From: Nicotiana tabacum
Lineage: Eukaryota; Streptophyta; Magnoliopsida; Solanales; Solanaceae
Assembly (NCBI RefSeq): GCF_000715075.1
Contig: NC_134089.1
Span: 68,616,697-68,680,696 of the forward strand
Length of the DNA: 64,000 nucleotides
Direction: 5' to 3'
Positions within the stretch are counted from its first letter, which is position 1. Every line of letters starts with the position of its first letter. Made by a program: the position numbers and the translations under genes. The notes under the pieces are model-generated. The model worked only from the letters and a program-made list of their open reading frames with translations, had not been told where the DNA came from and searched no databases. Of the stretch, positions 9,772 through 20,010 are shown in pieces.

Positions 9772-12700
9772 TGTAAGCACGTGATTTTTTGCTTTACGAG
9801 CAATCGCTCCAAAAGAAAATAAAAATAGTGACAAATGATTTCGCTGTACAATTTTTCGATCTTTCCGTGACATGTGTTGTTAGTCGTTTGTGAGTCTGTC
9901 CATTTTGCATCTAGTCCTTATCAAACAAAAATACAAAAAATATATGTGGCGTTAAGAGAAAATTCAAAAAAAATATAAATATACGTGCATCGTCCGTTTT
10001 AGGTTGTGATTTAACTTACTTGGTATGATAATTATGTTGAAATGCCATATTGTTATTTGTTTTAATTTCATTTGTTTTATTAATTATTTTTATTTTTATT
10101 TTTATTTTAAATTGGAAAACAAAAGAAGTTGAAATCAGTTGGGCCCAAAAAAATAAGACAAAAATAGGCCCAAACCAACGATCTGACCCGGTCCAAACCC
10201 AGCCTGCCCAGGCACGGACTCAAACGATGTCGTATCGGCGTCCCCATTTGAAGCCGTTGATCTGATTCAAAGGAACGGTCCAGATCAGGTTGTCCAACTC
10301 ACCTCAACGACGCCGTTTCAGGCAAGTTGAATCTGAGCCGTCCAACCTCATTGATCCAACGGTCCCTGGTTCCCTCATGACCCGACCTATTTAGCCGGTT
10401 TAACCCAACCCCTCACCTAAACCAAAACGACCCCGTTCCCATACCAAACGACCCCGTCCTGTTACCCACCAATAGATCTAAGCCGTTCAGATCACTTGAT
10501 CTAACGGCTCCAATCTCTCTTCCCCTTCCATATATAAACTTGACCCTTTACCCCGCACCCCCTATCCGAACCCCCCTTTCAGTCATCTCCTTCCCCGAAC
10601 CTTGAAACCCCCAAACCCTAACGCCGCCCTGGTTTCCTTTCCACCAAAACCCGGCGGCACGAACGCCGGTGACCACCCCCTTCACACCCCTAAAGCATCC
10701 AACCACCCTGAACACGAATCCACTAACCACGAACCTCGAATCACTTTCGTTCGTCTCGAATCTTCATTTGAAGATTTGAGTCAAACCCGGATCTATGCCA
10801 AATCATCCCATCTTCATACCAGACACTCCCCTGACCTTCCTCGTGACCAAACCAAACTTGGTTTGGTCCGAATCTACCCACAACTCCCAAAAATCCAGAT
10901 CTGGAAATCCAGACTTTAGAACACATGCACTTGGGGAATCCGGCCGGTTTGGACATAGGTTTGAGGTCTAATAGACCTTAATCAAGGTGTTCTCATGTGA
11001 GAACACCCTGATTAAAGTTTGTTCGGCCTCAAAAGTTCGAAGTCGAGTTTGATTTGAGTCCGTTTGATTTCAAACTTTTTTCAGTAAGTTTCCTTTTCTC
11101 TTTGTTTGGTTCTAATTAAGTTGTTAGCATATTTCTTTGTGTTTGTTTGTTATTTTGTTATTTTTCATTCGGATTTCTTCCATCTCTGTTAAAGGCCTTT
11201 TATTTGGCCAATTGTCTTCTGTTTGTGTTCTGAATATACCCTGTGATATACGTGTTCATCAATTAGATTAATCGTCAAGCGAGTTTAATTCATATAAGTT
11301 CCCAGTGTTTGAACAAATTTATCTGAGGTCATTCGGGACTCTATACGTGTTGTTTATATGAACGATTGATTGTTATATGTTACGATTAATATAGTCGAGT
11401 CGATATATGTCGTCAATTAGTCTCAATCGTTAATGGTAACAACTTGATTCGTATTGCTTATTTCTGCTGTGATCGTATTTGAGTCTCATTAGGAACTGAA
11501 TTGTATTGCCTGTTGATTTTGTTCAAATTAAATTAAAAGAACATCTAGGGGAAAGGTTATAATGGCAGATTCAGATTTTGGTTTTTAAACACAATGCCAT
11601 TTGGTTTGGACTGTGGGCAGCATGTGTATGGTTTGCTTTAAGGAATTAAAATAATCGGACAGCATGTGCTGTCAGATTATATTCCTACTGCCCATACTTT
11701 GTTTAAACAAACAAGTGATCAGTACACTTTAACAACCAAAAAGAGAGAGGGGCTGTCAGGGATTTCATGGGGGCTTGGTTATTTAAAACAAGTGAGTGGA
11801 AAAGCAACATGGGGGGGGGGGCAATTTTGAGTTGTAAAACAGACTGTAAAGTGTTAAGGTTAGGCTATAAAAGAGGAGACCATCCGTTAGAAAAGGGGGT
11901 TGATTTTTTTGAGTCTTGAGAGAGTCTATGAGTAAGAAAACTGGAAAAGGAAAAAAAAGGGAATAAATTTCAGAATATTGTGAAGGAGTATTGCCTAGAA
12001 GAAACTGTGTAAGAATCCAGTTTGATCAGGTTGTCTTCGTGGCTTTGCTTTTTCTGTCGTTTGCCAAGTTTTCTTGTGGTCATTGGATTTCTGTTGCTGT
12101 TACATTCAACATTCTGGGCTGTTATTTCCTACTCTGTTTTACTGGGATTGTCCATTTGTTGTTCGACTCTTTGCTGAGCTTCATCATTATTGGCTGGTTG
12201 TTTGTTGCTGTGTTGTTGCTGTGAATCTGCTGATTGCTGTTGTTTGCTGTGTGCTACTCAGCTGACCCTTTTCCTTCTTCTTCTGTTCCTCTACATCAGG
12301 TACACAACCAAGGCACTATCAAATGTAATTAGAACATTGAGCATGAATGCAAAAGAAAGGAAAAAGACTTGAAGTTGATTTTCATATATATACTGTTATA
12401 TTAGATATCATGTATTGTATGATAATTTTCATTCTTGTATTGACAATCGAAGCAGCCTATATGCCTAATGTATATTAATATAAGTTAGCTAAATGGTAGC
12501 TTACATATGTATGCTGATAGGTGATAATATGTTCAATGAGATATGTTGCATTTCAGATTCTAGTTTACTTTGCAGTATATGTTGATATGTATACCAAGTA
12601 TGAACACTGTACATCCTGGATTAAGTTCTTCCTTTTTCGGATTGATGGTCTCATATAACTAGTAAACCACCTGTTAAGACAAAGAATACCAAACTTGCAA

Positions 12701-13645
12701 TATCAACCCCGTAAAGGTCGAGTTCAGACCAAAACAGGCCTAGCCGGCCTGCTTCGAGCAAGCAGTGGCCCAGGTTTGGCCCATCACGCATGGGTCGAAT
12801 TTGGGCCCATGACTACTTATTCGACTGACTGTGCGCGCAGCCTTGTTCCTGATTTTAGCATTTCCGAATTCTGTCATAAAATAACTTGCAAGCATTAATT
12901 AATTAGGATTATCTACTGCTTTCGATTGATAGAGACAAACACGACAAGAAACGTAGTTGCTATAGGATATCCTTTAAAAATAAGAATGAGATGAGCCTCG
13001 CCGAATAAAAACACAGATTGCGGGGCCCTCAGTAAATACTTGTTTTAAATTACTTAGAATTCAGGAGGGCCGCTCAGTGAATTCCGTGGCCTTTCCAAAA
13101 ATAATAACGCGATAGTCTTTTTAGGCGCGTGTTTAATAATTTATTTTCTTAAGACTTAGGGTGTGCATTTCATGCGACCCAAATCCAAATCCCAAAACGT
13201 CAAGTAAGATATGTTCCGGATTGTGGGTGCATTTCATGTGACGCAATCCAAAGACATGTTTTAAGCGACGTTCACATTCCTAATAATGATAATTAATAAA
13301 GTGGTTAAAAGATAAAATTTGCACATGGTTCATAATTGTATTTAAAAATCAGAAAAATAAGCCGAATATAACAGCTGAGCGACCGTGCTAGAACCACGGA
13401 ATTCGGGAATGCCTAACACCTTCTCCCGGGTTAACAGAATTCTTTATCCGGATTTCTGGTACGCAGACTGTAATATAGAGTCATTATTTTTTCCTCGATT
13501 CGGGATTAAAATTGGTGACTTGGGACACCCTAAATCTCCCAAGTGGCGACTCTGAAATAATTAAACCAATCCCGTTTTGATTGTCCTTTAATTGGAAAAA
13601 ACCCCCCCCTGCGCCCTCTCGGGCGCGGAAAAAGGAGGTGTGACA
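9772..13645 (+). repeat. 3' LTR of the Tat element, 3,874 bp
   Basis: It begins TGTAAGCACGTG after the polypurine tract and ends GGAGGTGTGACA, beyond which copia coding sequence resumes. It contains a TATA box at 10,531, a G11 run at 11,811, an A6C8 run near 13,596, and a near-terminal segment with CTCCCGGGTTAACAG. Short open frames inside it are not credible genes. The other LTR is outside the window, so insertion age cannot be estimated. Confidence 0.85.
10531..10538 (+). promoter_or_regulatory. TATA box in the Tat LTR
   Basis: TATATAAA lies about 760 bp into the LTR, preceded by a CT-rich stretch and followed by ACTTGACCC. It is the best candidate core promoter of U3; no other TATA of this quality is near. 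Confidence 0.6.
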
Positions 13646-16498
13646 ATTATCACTTGAACGGATTTGTTGCACATCAATGTCATCATTTTTCTGAAGATCG
13701 TGTGTGTAGAATAATTTTGATGAAATGTGCTTCATTCTATCTTCTTTTATAAATCCTCCCTTCAATTGGGCTATGCATGCAACATTGTCTTCGTATAAAA
13801 TTGTGGGTCTTTTCTCACATTTCAAACCACATTTTTCTCGAATAAAATGAATTATTGATCTCAACCATACACATTCCCTACTTGTTTCATGAATAGTTAT
13901 TATCTCAGCGTGATTAGAAGAAGTAGCAACAATAAATTGCTTTGTGGAGCGCCATGATATGACAGTACCTCCATATGTAAATACATAGCCGGTTTGAGAT
14001 CGAGCTTTATGGGGATCAGATAAATAACCTGCATCTGCATAACCAACAAGGTCTGCATTATCTTTGTTAGCATAAAACAAACTCATATCAAGAGTTCCCT
14101 TTAAATATCACAATATATGCTTAATCCCGTTCCAATGTCTCCGTGTAGGAGAATAACTATATCTTGCTAGTAAATTAACAGAAAATGCTATGTCAGGCCT
14201 TGTAGCATTAGCAAGATACATTAGTGCACCAATTGCACTGAGATAGGGTACTTCGGGACCAAGGAGTTCCTCGTCCTCTTCTGGAGGTCGGAACAAATCC
14301 TTATTCACTTCGAGTGATCGAACAACCATTGGTGTACTCAATGAGTGCACTTTGTCCATGTAAAAGCGTTTTAAGACCCTTTCTGTATAGGCAGATTGAT
14401 GGATAAAGATCTCGTCTGCTAAATGTTCAATTTGCAGACCAAGACAAAGTTTTGTCTTTCCAAGATCTTTCATCTCAAATTCTTTCTTAAGATATTCAAT
14501 TGCCTTTTGGAGCTCTTCTGGAGTTCCAACAAGATTTATGTCATCAACATAAACAGCAAGTATAACAAATTCTGATGCCATTTTCTTTATAAAAATACAT
14601 GGACAAATAACATCATTTATGTAACCTTCTTTCAACAAATATCCACTAAGGCGATTATACCACATGCATCCAGATTGCTTTAAACCGTACAAAGGTCATT
14701 GTAATATGATTGAATACATTTCCTGAGATTTTGCTTCAGGCATTTTAAATCCTTCAGGGATTTTCATATAAATTTCATTATCAAGTGAACCGTACAGATA
14801 AGCTGTAACTACATCCATTAGATGTATTTCAAGCTTTTCATGTAGTGCTAAACTGATGAGATATCGAAATGTTATGGTATCCATAACAGGTGAATATGTT
14901 TCATCAAAATCGACTCCAGGTCGTTGTGAGAATCCTTGTGCAACAAGGCGAGCTTTGTATCTTTCAACTTCATTTTTATCATTCCTTTTTCGCACAAAAA
15001 CCCATTTATGACCAACTGGTTTTATACCAGCAGGTGTTTGGACTACTGGTCCAAAGACCTCTCTTTTAACAAGTGATTTCAATTCCGATTGAATTGCCTC
15101 TTGCCATTTTGGCCAATCAGATCTTTGTCGACATTCTTCGACAGATCGAGGTTCAAGATCCTCACTATCTTGCATAATATTAAGTGCAACATTACATGCA
15201 AAAATATTATCCACCACTATTTCAGGTCGATTTAAATTAATCCCATCACCGATCGAACTTATTAAAAGTTCCTCACTCACATGAGCTTCGGGTTCATTGA
15301 TTTCTCCAGGAATCTCAGAACTAATCAGATTTTGGGTCTCTTCAGGAGATCCCTTCATAGTATCATTTTGATCATTTGTCGATTTTCTTTTTCGAGGATT
15401 TCGATCCTTAGAACCCAAAGGCCTACCACGCTTCAGGTGTGCTTTAGGTTCACTAGCTCTCATGCTAGTAGATGGTCCAACTGGGACATCAATTCGGATA
15501 GGCACATTCTCTGCTGGGATGTGTGACTTAGTTATCCTTTTCAAATCAGTAAATGCGTCTGGCATTTGATTTGCTAAATTCTGTAAATGAATGATCTTCT
15601 GGACCTCCTGATTACATATAGGGGTACGGGGATCAAAGTGAGATAATGATGAAATTTTCCACACAATTTCTCTTTTGATTTCTTTTTTCTCTCCCCCTAA
15701 TTGTGAAAAATTTATTTCATCAAACCGACAATCTGCAAATTGAGCAGTAAATAAATCTCCTGTCAATGGTTCAAGATAGCGAATAATAAAGGGTGATTCA
15801 AACCCAACATATATTCCTATCCTTCTTTATGGTCTCATCTTACTACGTTGTGGTGGTGCTACTGACACATATACAGCACATCCAAAAATTCGTAGATGGG
15901 CAATATTTGGTTCATGACCAAAAACTAATTGTGACGGAGAATATTTATTAAAATGTGTCGGTCTGAGACGGATAAGCGATGCTGCATGCAAGATAACATG
16001 ACCCCAAGCAGTAGTGGACAATTTTGTTTTCATAAGTAGTGGTCTTGCTATCAATTGCAGGCGTTTAATAAATGACTCTGCAAGGCCATTTTGAGTATGA
16101 ACATAAGCTAGAGGATGTTCAACTTTTATCCCAACGGATAGACAATAATCATCAAAAACTTGAGATGAGAATTCTCCAGCATTATCAAGGCGAATAGCCT
16201 TTATAGGATAATCTGGGAATTGTGCTCTTAATCGAATTATTTGGGCTAATAGCTTTGCAAACGCCAGGTTGCGAGATGATAGTGGGCACACATGAGACCA
16301 TCTTGAAGATGCATCTATTAGGACCATAAAATATCTAAACAATCCACTTGATAGGTGAATAGGTCCACATATATTCCCATGTATACGCTCTAAAAAGGCA
16401 GGGGATTCAATACCAACCTTCATTGGTGATGGTCTAGTGATCATTTTTCCTTGATAACAAGCATTACAAGAAAATTCGTCATTTGTAAGAATCTTCAA
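13646..16498 (-). pseudogene. pol: Copia integrase, RT and partial RNase H
   Basis: One frame carries integrase (16,498-15,827), a Pro/Ser-rich linker, RT (about 15,150-14,108, with VYVDDINLVG near 14,555) and RNase H to 13,646. It is broken by three in-frame stops, near 15,825 (TAA), 14,693 (TGA) and 14,105 (TGA). The integrase metal site reads HGNICGP, with Asn (codon at 16,373-16,375) where Asp is expected, while RLDNAGEF and NGLAE remain. RNase H runs through GYADAGYLSD and LYEDNVAC and is severed after QIRSSDN by the Tat insertion. The copy is inactive on several counts. Confidence 0.9.
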
Positions 16499-16503
16499 GT
16501 TCT

Positions 16504-17133
16504 TTAATGGATGCCCACTCGAATTTCAGTAATTCGTCTCATCATTATTGATCCGGGATGGCCCAAACGGCCATGCCAAAGCACAAAAGTATTTGAATCC
16601 GTAAACTTCTGGTTTACGATAGAGTGCGCTTCAATTGTACTAATTTTTGAATAGTATAAGCCAGAAGATAAAGTTGGTAACTTTTCTACAATGCATTTCT
16701 GGCCAGAAATATTCTTTGTAATACAAAGATATTCCCTGTTCATTTCATCTATTGTCTCGACATGATACCCATTTCGGCGGATATCTATAAAACTCAACAA
16801 GTTTCTTCGGGACTTGGAGGAGAACAATGCATTGTCTATAATAAGTTTTGTTCCCTTAGGCAGAAATATTATGGCTCTTCCGGAGCCTTCAATCAAACTT
16901 ATATTACCAGAAATTGTTGAAACATTTGCTTTTTCCTTATGCAAATAAGAAAAGTATTTCTGGTCGTTGAATATGGCATGAGTTGTTCCACTATCAATAA
17001 CATAAATATCTTCATGATTTGTCTTTGATCCAAACATAATTTGAGGGTTATCCATATTCTTCAAAATAACATAAATAAAATATATTATAGTAAACATCAT
17101 TATCAAAGCATAACTTTTATTTATGTACAACAA
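16504..17133 (-). pseudogene. Copia protease and pre-integrase zinc region
   Basis: The protease active site reads VIDSGTTHAIF (about 17,005-16,970). A GAG-pre-integrase segment with LWHGRLGHPG lies near 16,575. The frame closes at 16,504, and the matching continuation is found only in another frame starting at about 16,520, so an indel shifts the frame just before the integrase. The first about 30 residues are hydrophobic leader-like sequence between gag and pol that I cannot assign. Confidence 0.75.
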
Positions 17134-17178
17134 TTACATAACCATACTATCTATTACAAACAACAAAAATTAAAATAT

Positions 17179-18189
17179 TTACATTTGTACAGATTCACTA
17201 TCGATTACATGACTTGTTTCTCCTTCTGGGAGTGCAAAGTAATCAGCTACATCCAAATGCATGAAGTCTAAATTATCTTCAGAAATAAAATTTGCTTCAG
17301 CATTTTTCTCTGTCTTCTTCAGGGAGGCTTGATAAAGCTCAACCAGGTGTTTTGGCGTACGACAGGTACGTGACCAGTGCCCTTTTCCTCCACATCTATA
17401 GCATGCATTTTCTGCATTTGGCGCTTGCACCGCTTCATGCTTTTGTTCCTTCCTTTTCCACTGTTGGTGGTGAGGAGGCTTCTTTGGTGCATTATTATTA
17501 CCATGATTGGGGTTTCTTCCCCGACCACGGGCATGACCACGACTAGGGCCACGACCTCTTCCACGTTTAGCTTGGTGGAAGTTCGTCTCATTCACTTCAG
17601 GGAATGGACAAGAACCAATAGGTCGGCTTTCATGATTTTTCATTAATAGCCCATTATGTTGCTCTGCTATAAGAAAATGTGAGATAAGTTGAGAATACTT
17701 TTTAAATCCCATTTCTTGATATTGCTGCTGCAGAAGCATATTCGAGGCATGAAAAATGGTGAAAGTTTTCTCCAACATATCATGATCAGTAATATTATCA
17801 CCACATAATTTCAATTGGGAAATAATTCTGAACATAGCAGAATTATACTCACTGATAGATTTAAAATCTTGTAGCCTTAGATGAGTCCAATCATAACGTG
17901 CCTGTGGAAGAACGACCATCTTCAGGTGGTCATATCTATCTTTCAAATTATTCCACAGTATGATTGGATCTTTAATAGTGAGATATTCCATTTGCAGGCC
18001 CTCATCAAGGTGATGGCGTAGGAATATCATTGCTTTGGCACAGTCTTGGTTTGATGCCTGATTTTTATCCTTGATGGTGTCTGCCAGACCCATCGCATCA
18101 AGATGAATTTCAACATCAAGCACCCAAGACATGTAGCTTTTGCCCGATATATTAAGGGCTACAAATTCAAGTTTAGAAAGATTTGATAT
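17179..18189 (-). pseudogene. gag: Copia Gag
   Basis: This is a UBN2-type Gag followed by a basic Arg-Gly-rich stretch and a canonical zinc knuckle CYRCGGKGHWSRTC near 17,410-17,370. The first ATG in the open frame is at 18,132. The frame is open and family-like for 19 codons further up, to 18,189, where ATA stands at the position expected for the start. The start codon therefore appears lost by a G-to-A change. The frame ends with a stop at 17,179, and the protease follows in the same frame after a short gap. Confidence 0.8.
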
Positions 18190-18249
18190 TATTTAGGAAA
18201 AGAAAGTTCTTACCTCTAATACTTTTAAAGTATTTGCTCGAGATGACAG

Positions 18250-18267
18250 AGTCTCGTGCTGATAACG
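18250..18267 (-). promoter_or_regulatory. Putative primer-binding region of the copia element
   Basis: On the minus strand CGTTATCAGCACGAGAC directly follows the LTR end ...ATAACA. It lies where the tRNA primer site belongs and contains TATCAGCACGA, a sequence seen after LTRs of plant copia elements. I did not match it fully to a tRNA 3' end. Confidence 0.5.
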
Positions 18268-18833
18268 TGTTATAAAATAAAGACTGTAAAGTAAAGACAA
18301 GTATAGAGAGAAACTGTTATATTATTCGAATTCAAACTGATGTACATAATGAACTGAAATCTCTTCTATTTATAGAAGAAAGGAAGCTGTTGTGTAAGCT
18401 GCTACTATACCAGATATGGATAATCTTCTACTGAGAGCAATGTTTATCCATAACGGAGTACTGAAAGGATAAGCTTATTATACCCGATATGAATAATCTT
18501 CCACCGGGGGTAATATTTATCCATAACTGGGTACTGAAAGGATAAGCTTATAATACCCGGTATGGATAATCTTCTACCGGGGTAATGTTTATCTATAACT
18601 GGGTACTGAAAGGATAAACTTATTATATCCGGTATGGATAATCTTCTACCGGAAATAATATTTATCCATAACCGGGTACCGAAGTGATAAGCTTCTTCAG
18701 TAAGCTTATTTCCAATAGAGTACTAAATAGATAAACATATTTACGGTGGAGTCCCATATGGATAAGTTTCTTGAGGAAGCTTATTTACAACGGAGTAGTA
18801 AATGAATATCCATAATATAATATATTTATAACA
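18268..18833 (-). repeat. 5' LTR of the copia element, 566 bp
   Basis: It is bounded by perfect short inverted ends, TGTTATAA at 18,268 and TTATAACA ending at 18,833. It contains a four-unit tandem repeat. It sits only about 10-75 bp upstream of the proposed 5' untranslated exon of the host gene on the other strand. Confidence 0.85.
18405..18690 (-). repeat. Four tandem units of about 82 bp in the copia LTR
   Basis: Units share GGTATGGATAATCTTCTACC, TTTATCCATAACTGGGTACT and GAAAGGATAAGCTTAT. Inside each unit GGTATGGATAA and TTATCCATAACC are inverted relative to each other, so each unit can fold into a stem. Divergence between units is moderate. Confidence 0.8.
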
Positions 18834-18840
18834 AAAATCA

Positions 18841-18908
18841 TATTTTGCCCAAGTATTCCAGGACATTGCCCTTCCCTCCGCGCACGGCGTCTCCGATTAC
18901 CGGTTCAG
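18841..18908 (+). other. Candidate 5' untranslated first exon of the host gene
   Basis: This is a GC-richer stretch ending GGTTCAG|GTGATG, a fair splice donor at 18,909. It is followed by about 1.1 kb of T-rich, intron-like sequence to an acceptor TTTCAG at 20,005, five bases before the chosen ATG. This is position and splice-signal reasoning only. Confidence 0.4.
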
Positions 18909-20010
18909 GTGATGCATTCGATTTTTGCTTTTTTGCCGTTGAGCAGTCGATTCCTATTCAATTTCCCCCCTCAATTGATTGCTTTTAGTTTTTACGTTGG
19001 GCATCAATCAAAGTACGTGGCTCGCACACCCTCTGACTGTTTTTTTCTTTTTCTTTGGGGAATTCGCTAATATACATAATACATAGTATGTAATTTGTTG
19101 TGATGAGCATGTAAAATTTATGGACTCATCTTCGAGGAGAAGTGGATGCAGTTGTTTACATTGTGTGCTTGTGAGTTTACAACGGCCTGTTGGTTTGATG
19201 TAGCCATAATTAGAGGTTAAAGTTGGATCGTAAGTGGCATTTTACCCTTTCAAGCTTCTAATTTTGTAGCTGAAATGTGATAGTAGTAGCTGATAACTTG
19301 TAATACTAAGCGAGATCATTTTATCTCCTGAAGTTCATAGGTTTATTCTGGACATTTTCTTAAATGAGTTGTTCGATTATTAGCATTTTCTTGAGATTTT
19401 GTACAGTCTTTATTGTGTGCGAATAAAGTAGCTTAATTTTACGTGATTCTTTTTTACTTCCAGATTTCTGTAAGGTCAACTGATTGGGCTGCCATATCTA
19501 TATATGTTACCATCATAAATTTGGGCAGCACTAAGCAGGAACTTGAATTGAGCACTCAGTTTTTGCTATCTAATTCTGAAAGTAAAGAATAAAATGGTTA
19601 GATAGAGGTGATAAGAAATAAAGGAAATCATTGAAAACCACTCATTTATCTAGTTATTTTAACTCTCTCCGTAGTACTATGCTTATGGAACTAATTTCAC
19701 TTCAACGCGAATGATGCATCTTCACGTTTGTCTTCTTTTGAAAATAACAAACTACATCTTCACCCTTGTCTTATTTTCTAATTTTCTGTATACCTGTCCA
19801 ATACTATTGAATAGTGCTCTACAGTCCAGTGAGATGTGTGTTTACATTCAAGTATCAGAAATCCGTGCTCTCCATAATTTCTGATGTTTGAGTTTGTTCT
19901 TAGTGCATTCCTCAAAATTAAGATCATTAATTTTCTACTGTTCCCATATTCGTCGAAATTATAATTTGGACTAACTTGCTTCTATGCCAACTTCTGATAT
20001 TTCAGATAAA

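Larger units (their letters stand above)
1..13645 (+). mobile_element. Tat-lineage (Ogre-like) Ty3/gypsy LTR retrotransposon, left end outside the window
   Basis: The domain order is Gag C-terminus, protease, G-patch, intron, RT, RNase H, second archaeal-type RNase H, integrase, long 3' untranslated region, polypurine tract and a 3.87-kb LTR. In plants the second RNase H and the intron before RT are hallmarks of the Tat lineage, and of Ogre in particular. The 5' LTR, leader and most of gag lie left of the window. Both visible coding exons are open, so the copy looks young. The right end (13,645, ...TGACA) falls inside the RNase H frame of a minus-strand copia element, so this element inserted there. 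The first flanking bases, ATTAT, are the expected 5-bp target duplication, but the partner copy is outside the window. Confidence 0.93.
13646..18833 (-). mobile_element. Decayed Ty1/copia element, interrupted by the Tat element
   Basis: It reads right to left: LTR (18,833-18,268), primer site, Gag, protease, integrase, RT and the first part of RNase H. It stops at 13,646 where the Tat LTR begins. The remainder and the second LTR must lie left of the window. The integrase-before-RT order defines Ty1/copia. I did not assign a clade with certainty. The right flank AAAAT (18,834-18,838) is the probable target duplication. Confidence 0.92.

Noticed and set aside
10050..12898. Short open frames in the Tat LTR, including a hydrophobic one near 11,991-12,224
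   Set aside because: They lie in LTR sequence with biased T-rich or C-rich composition and no homology I recognise.
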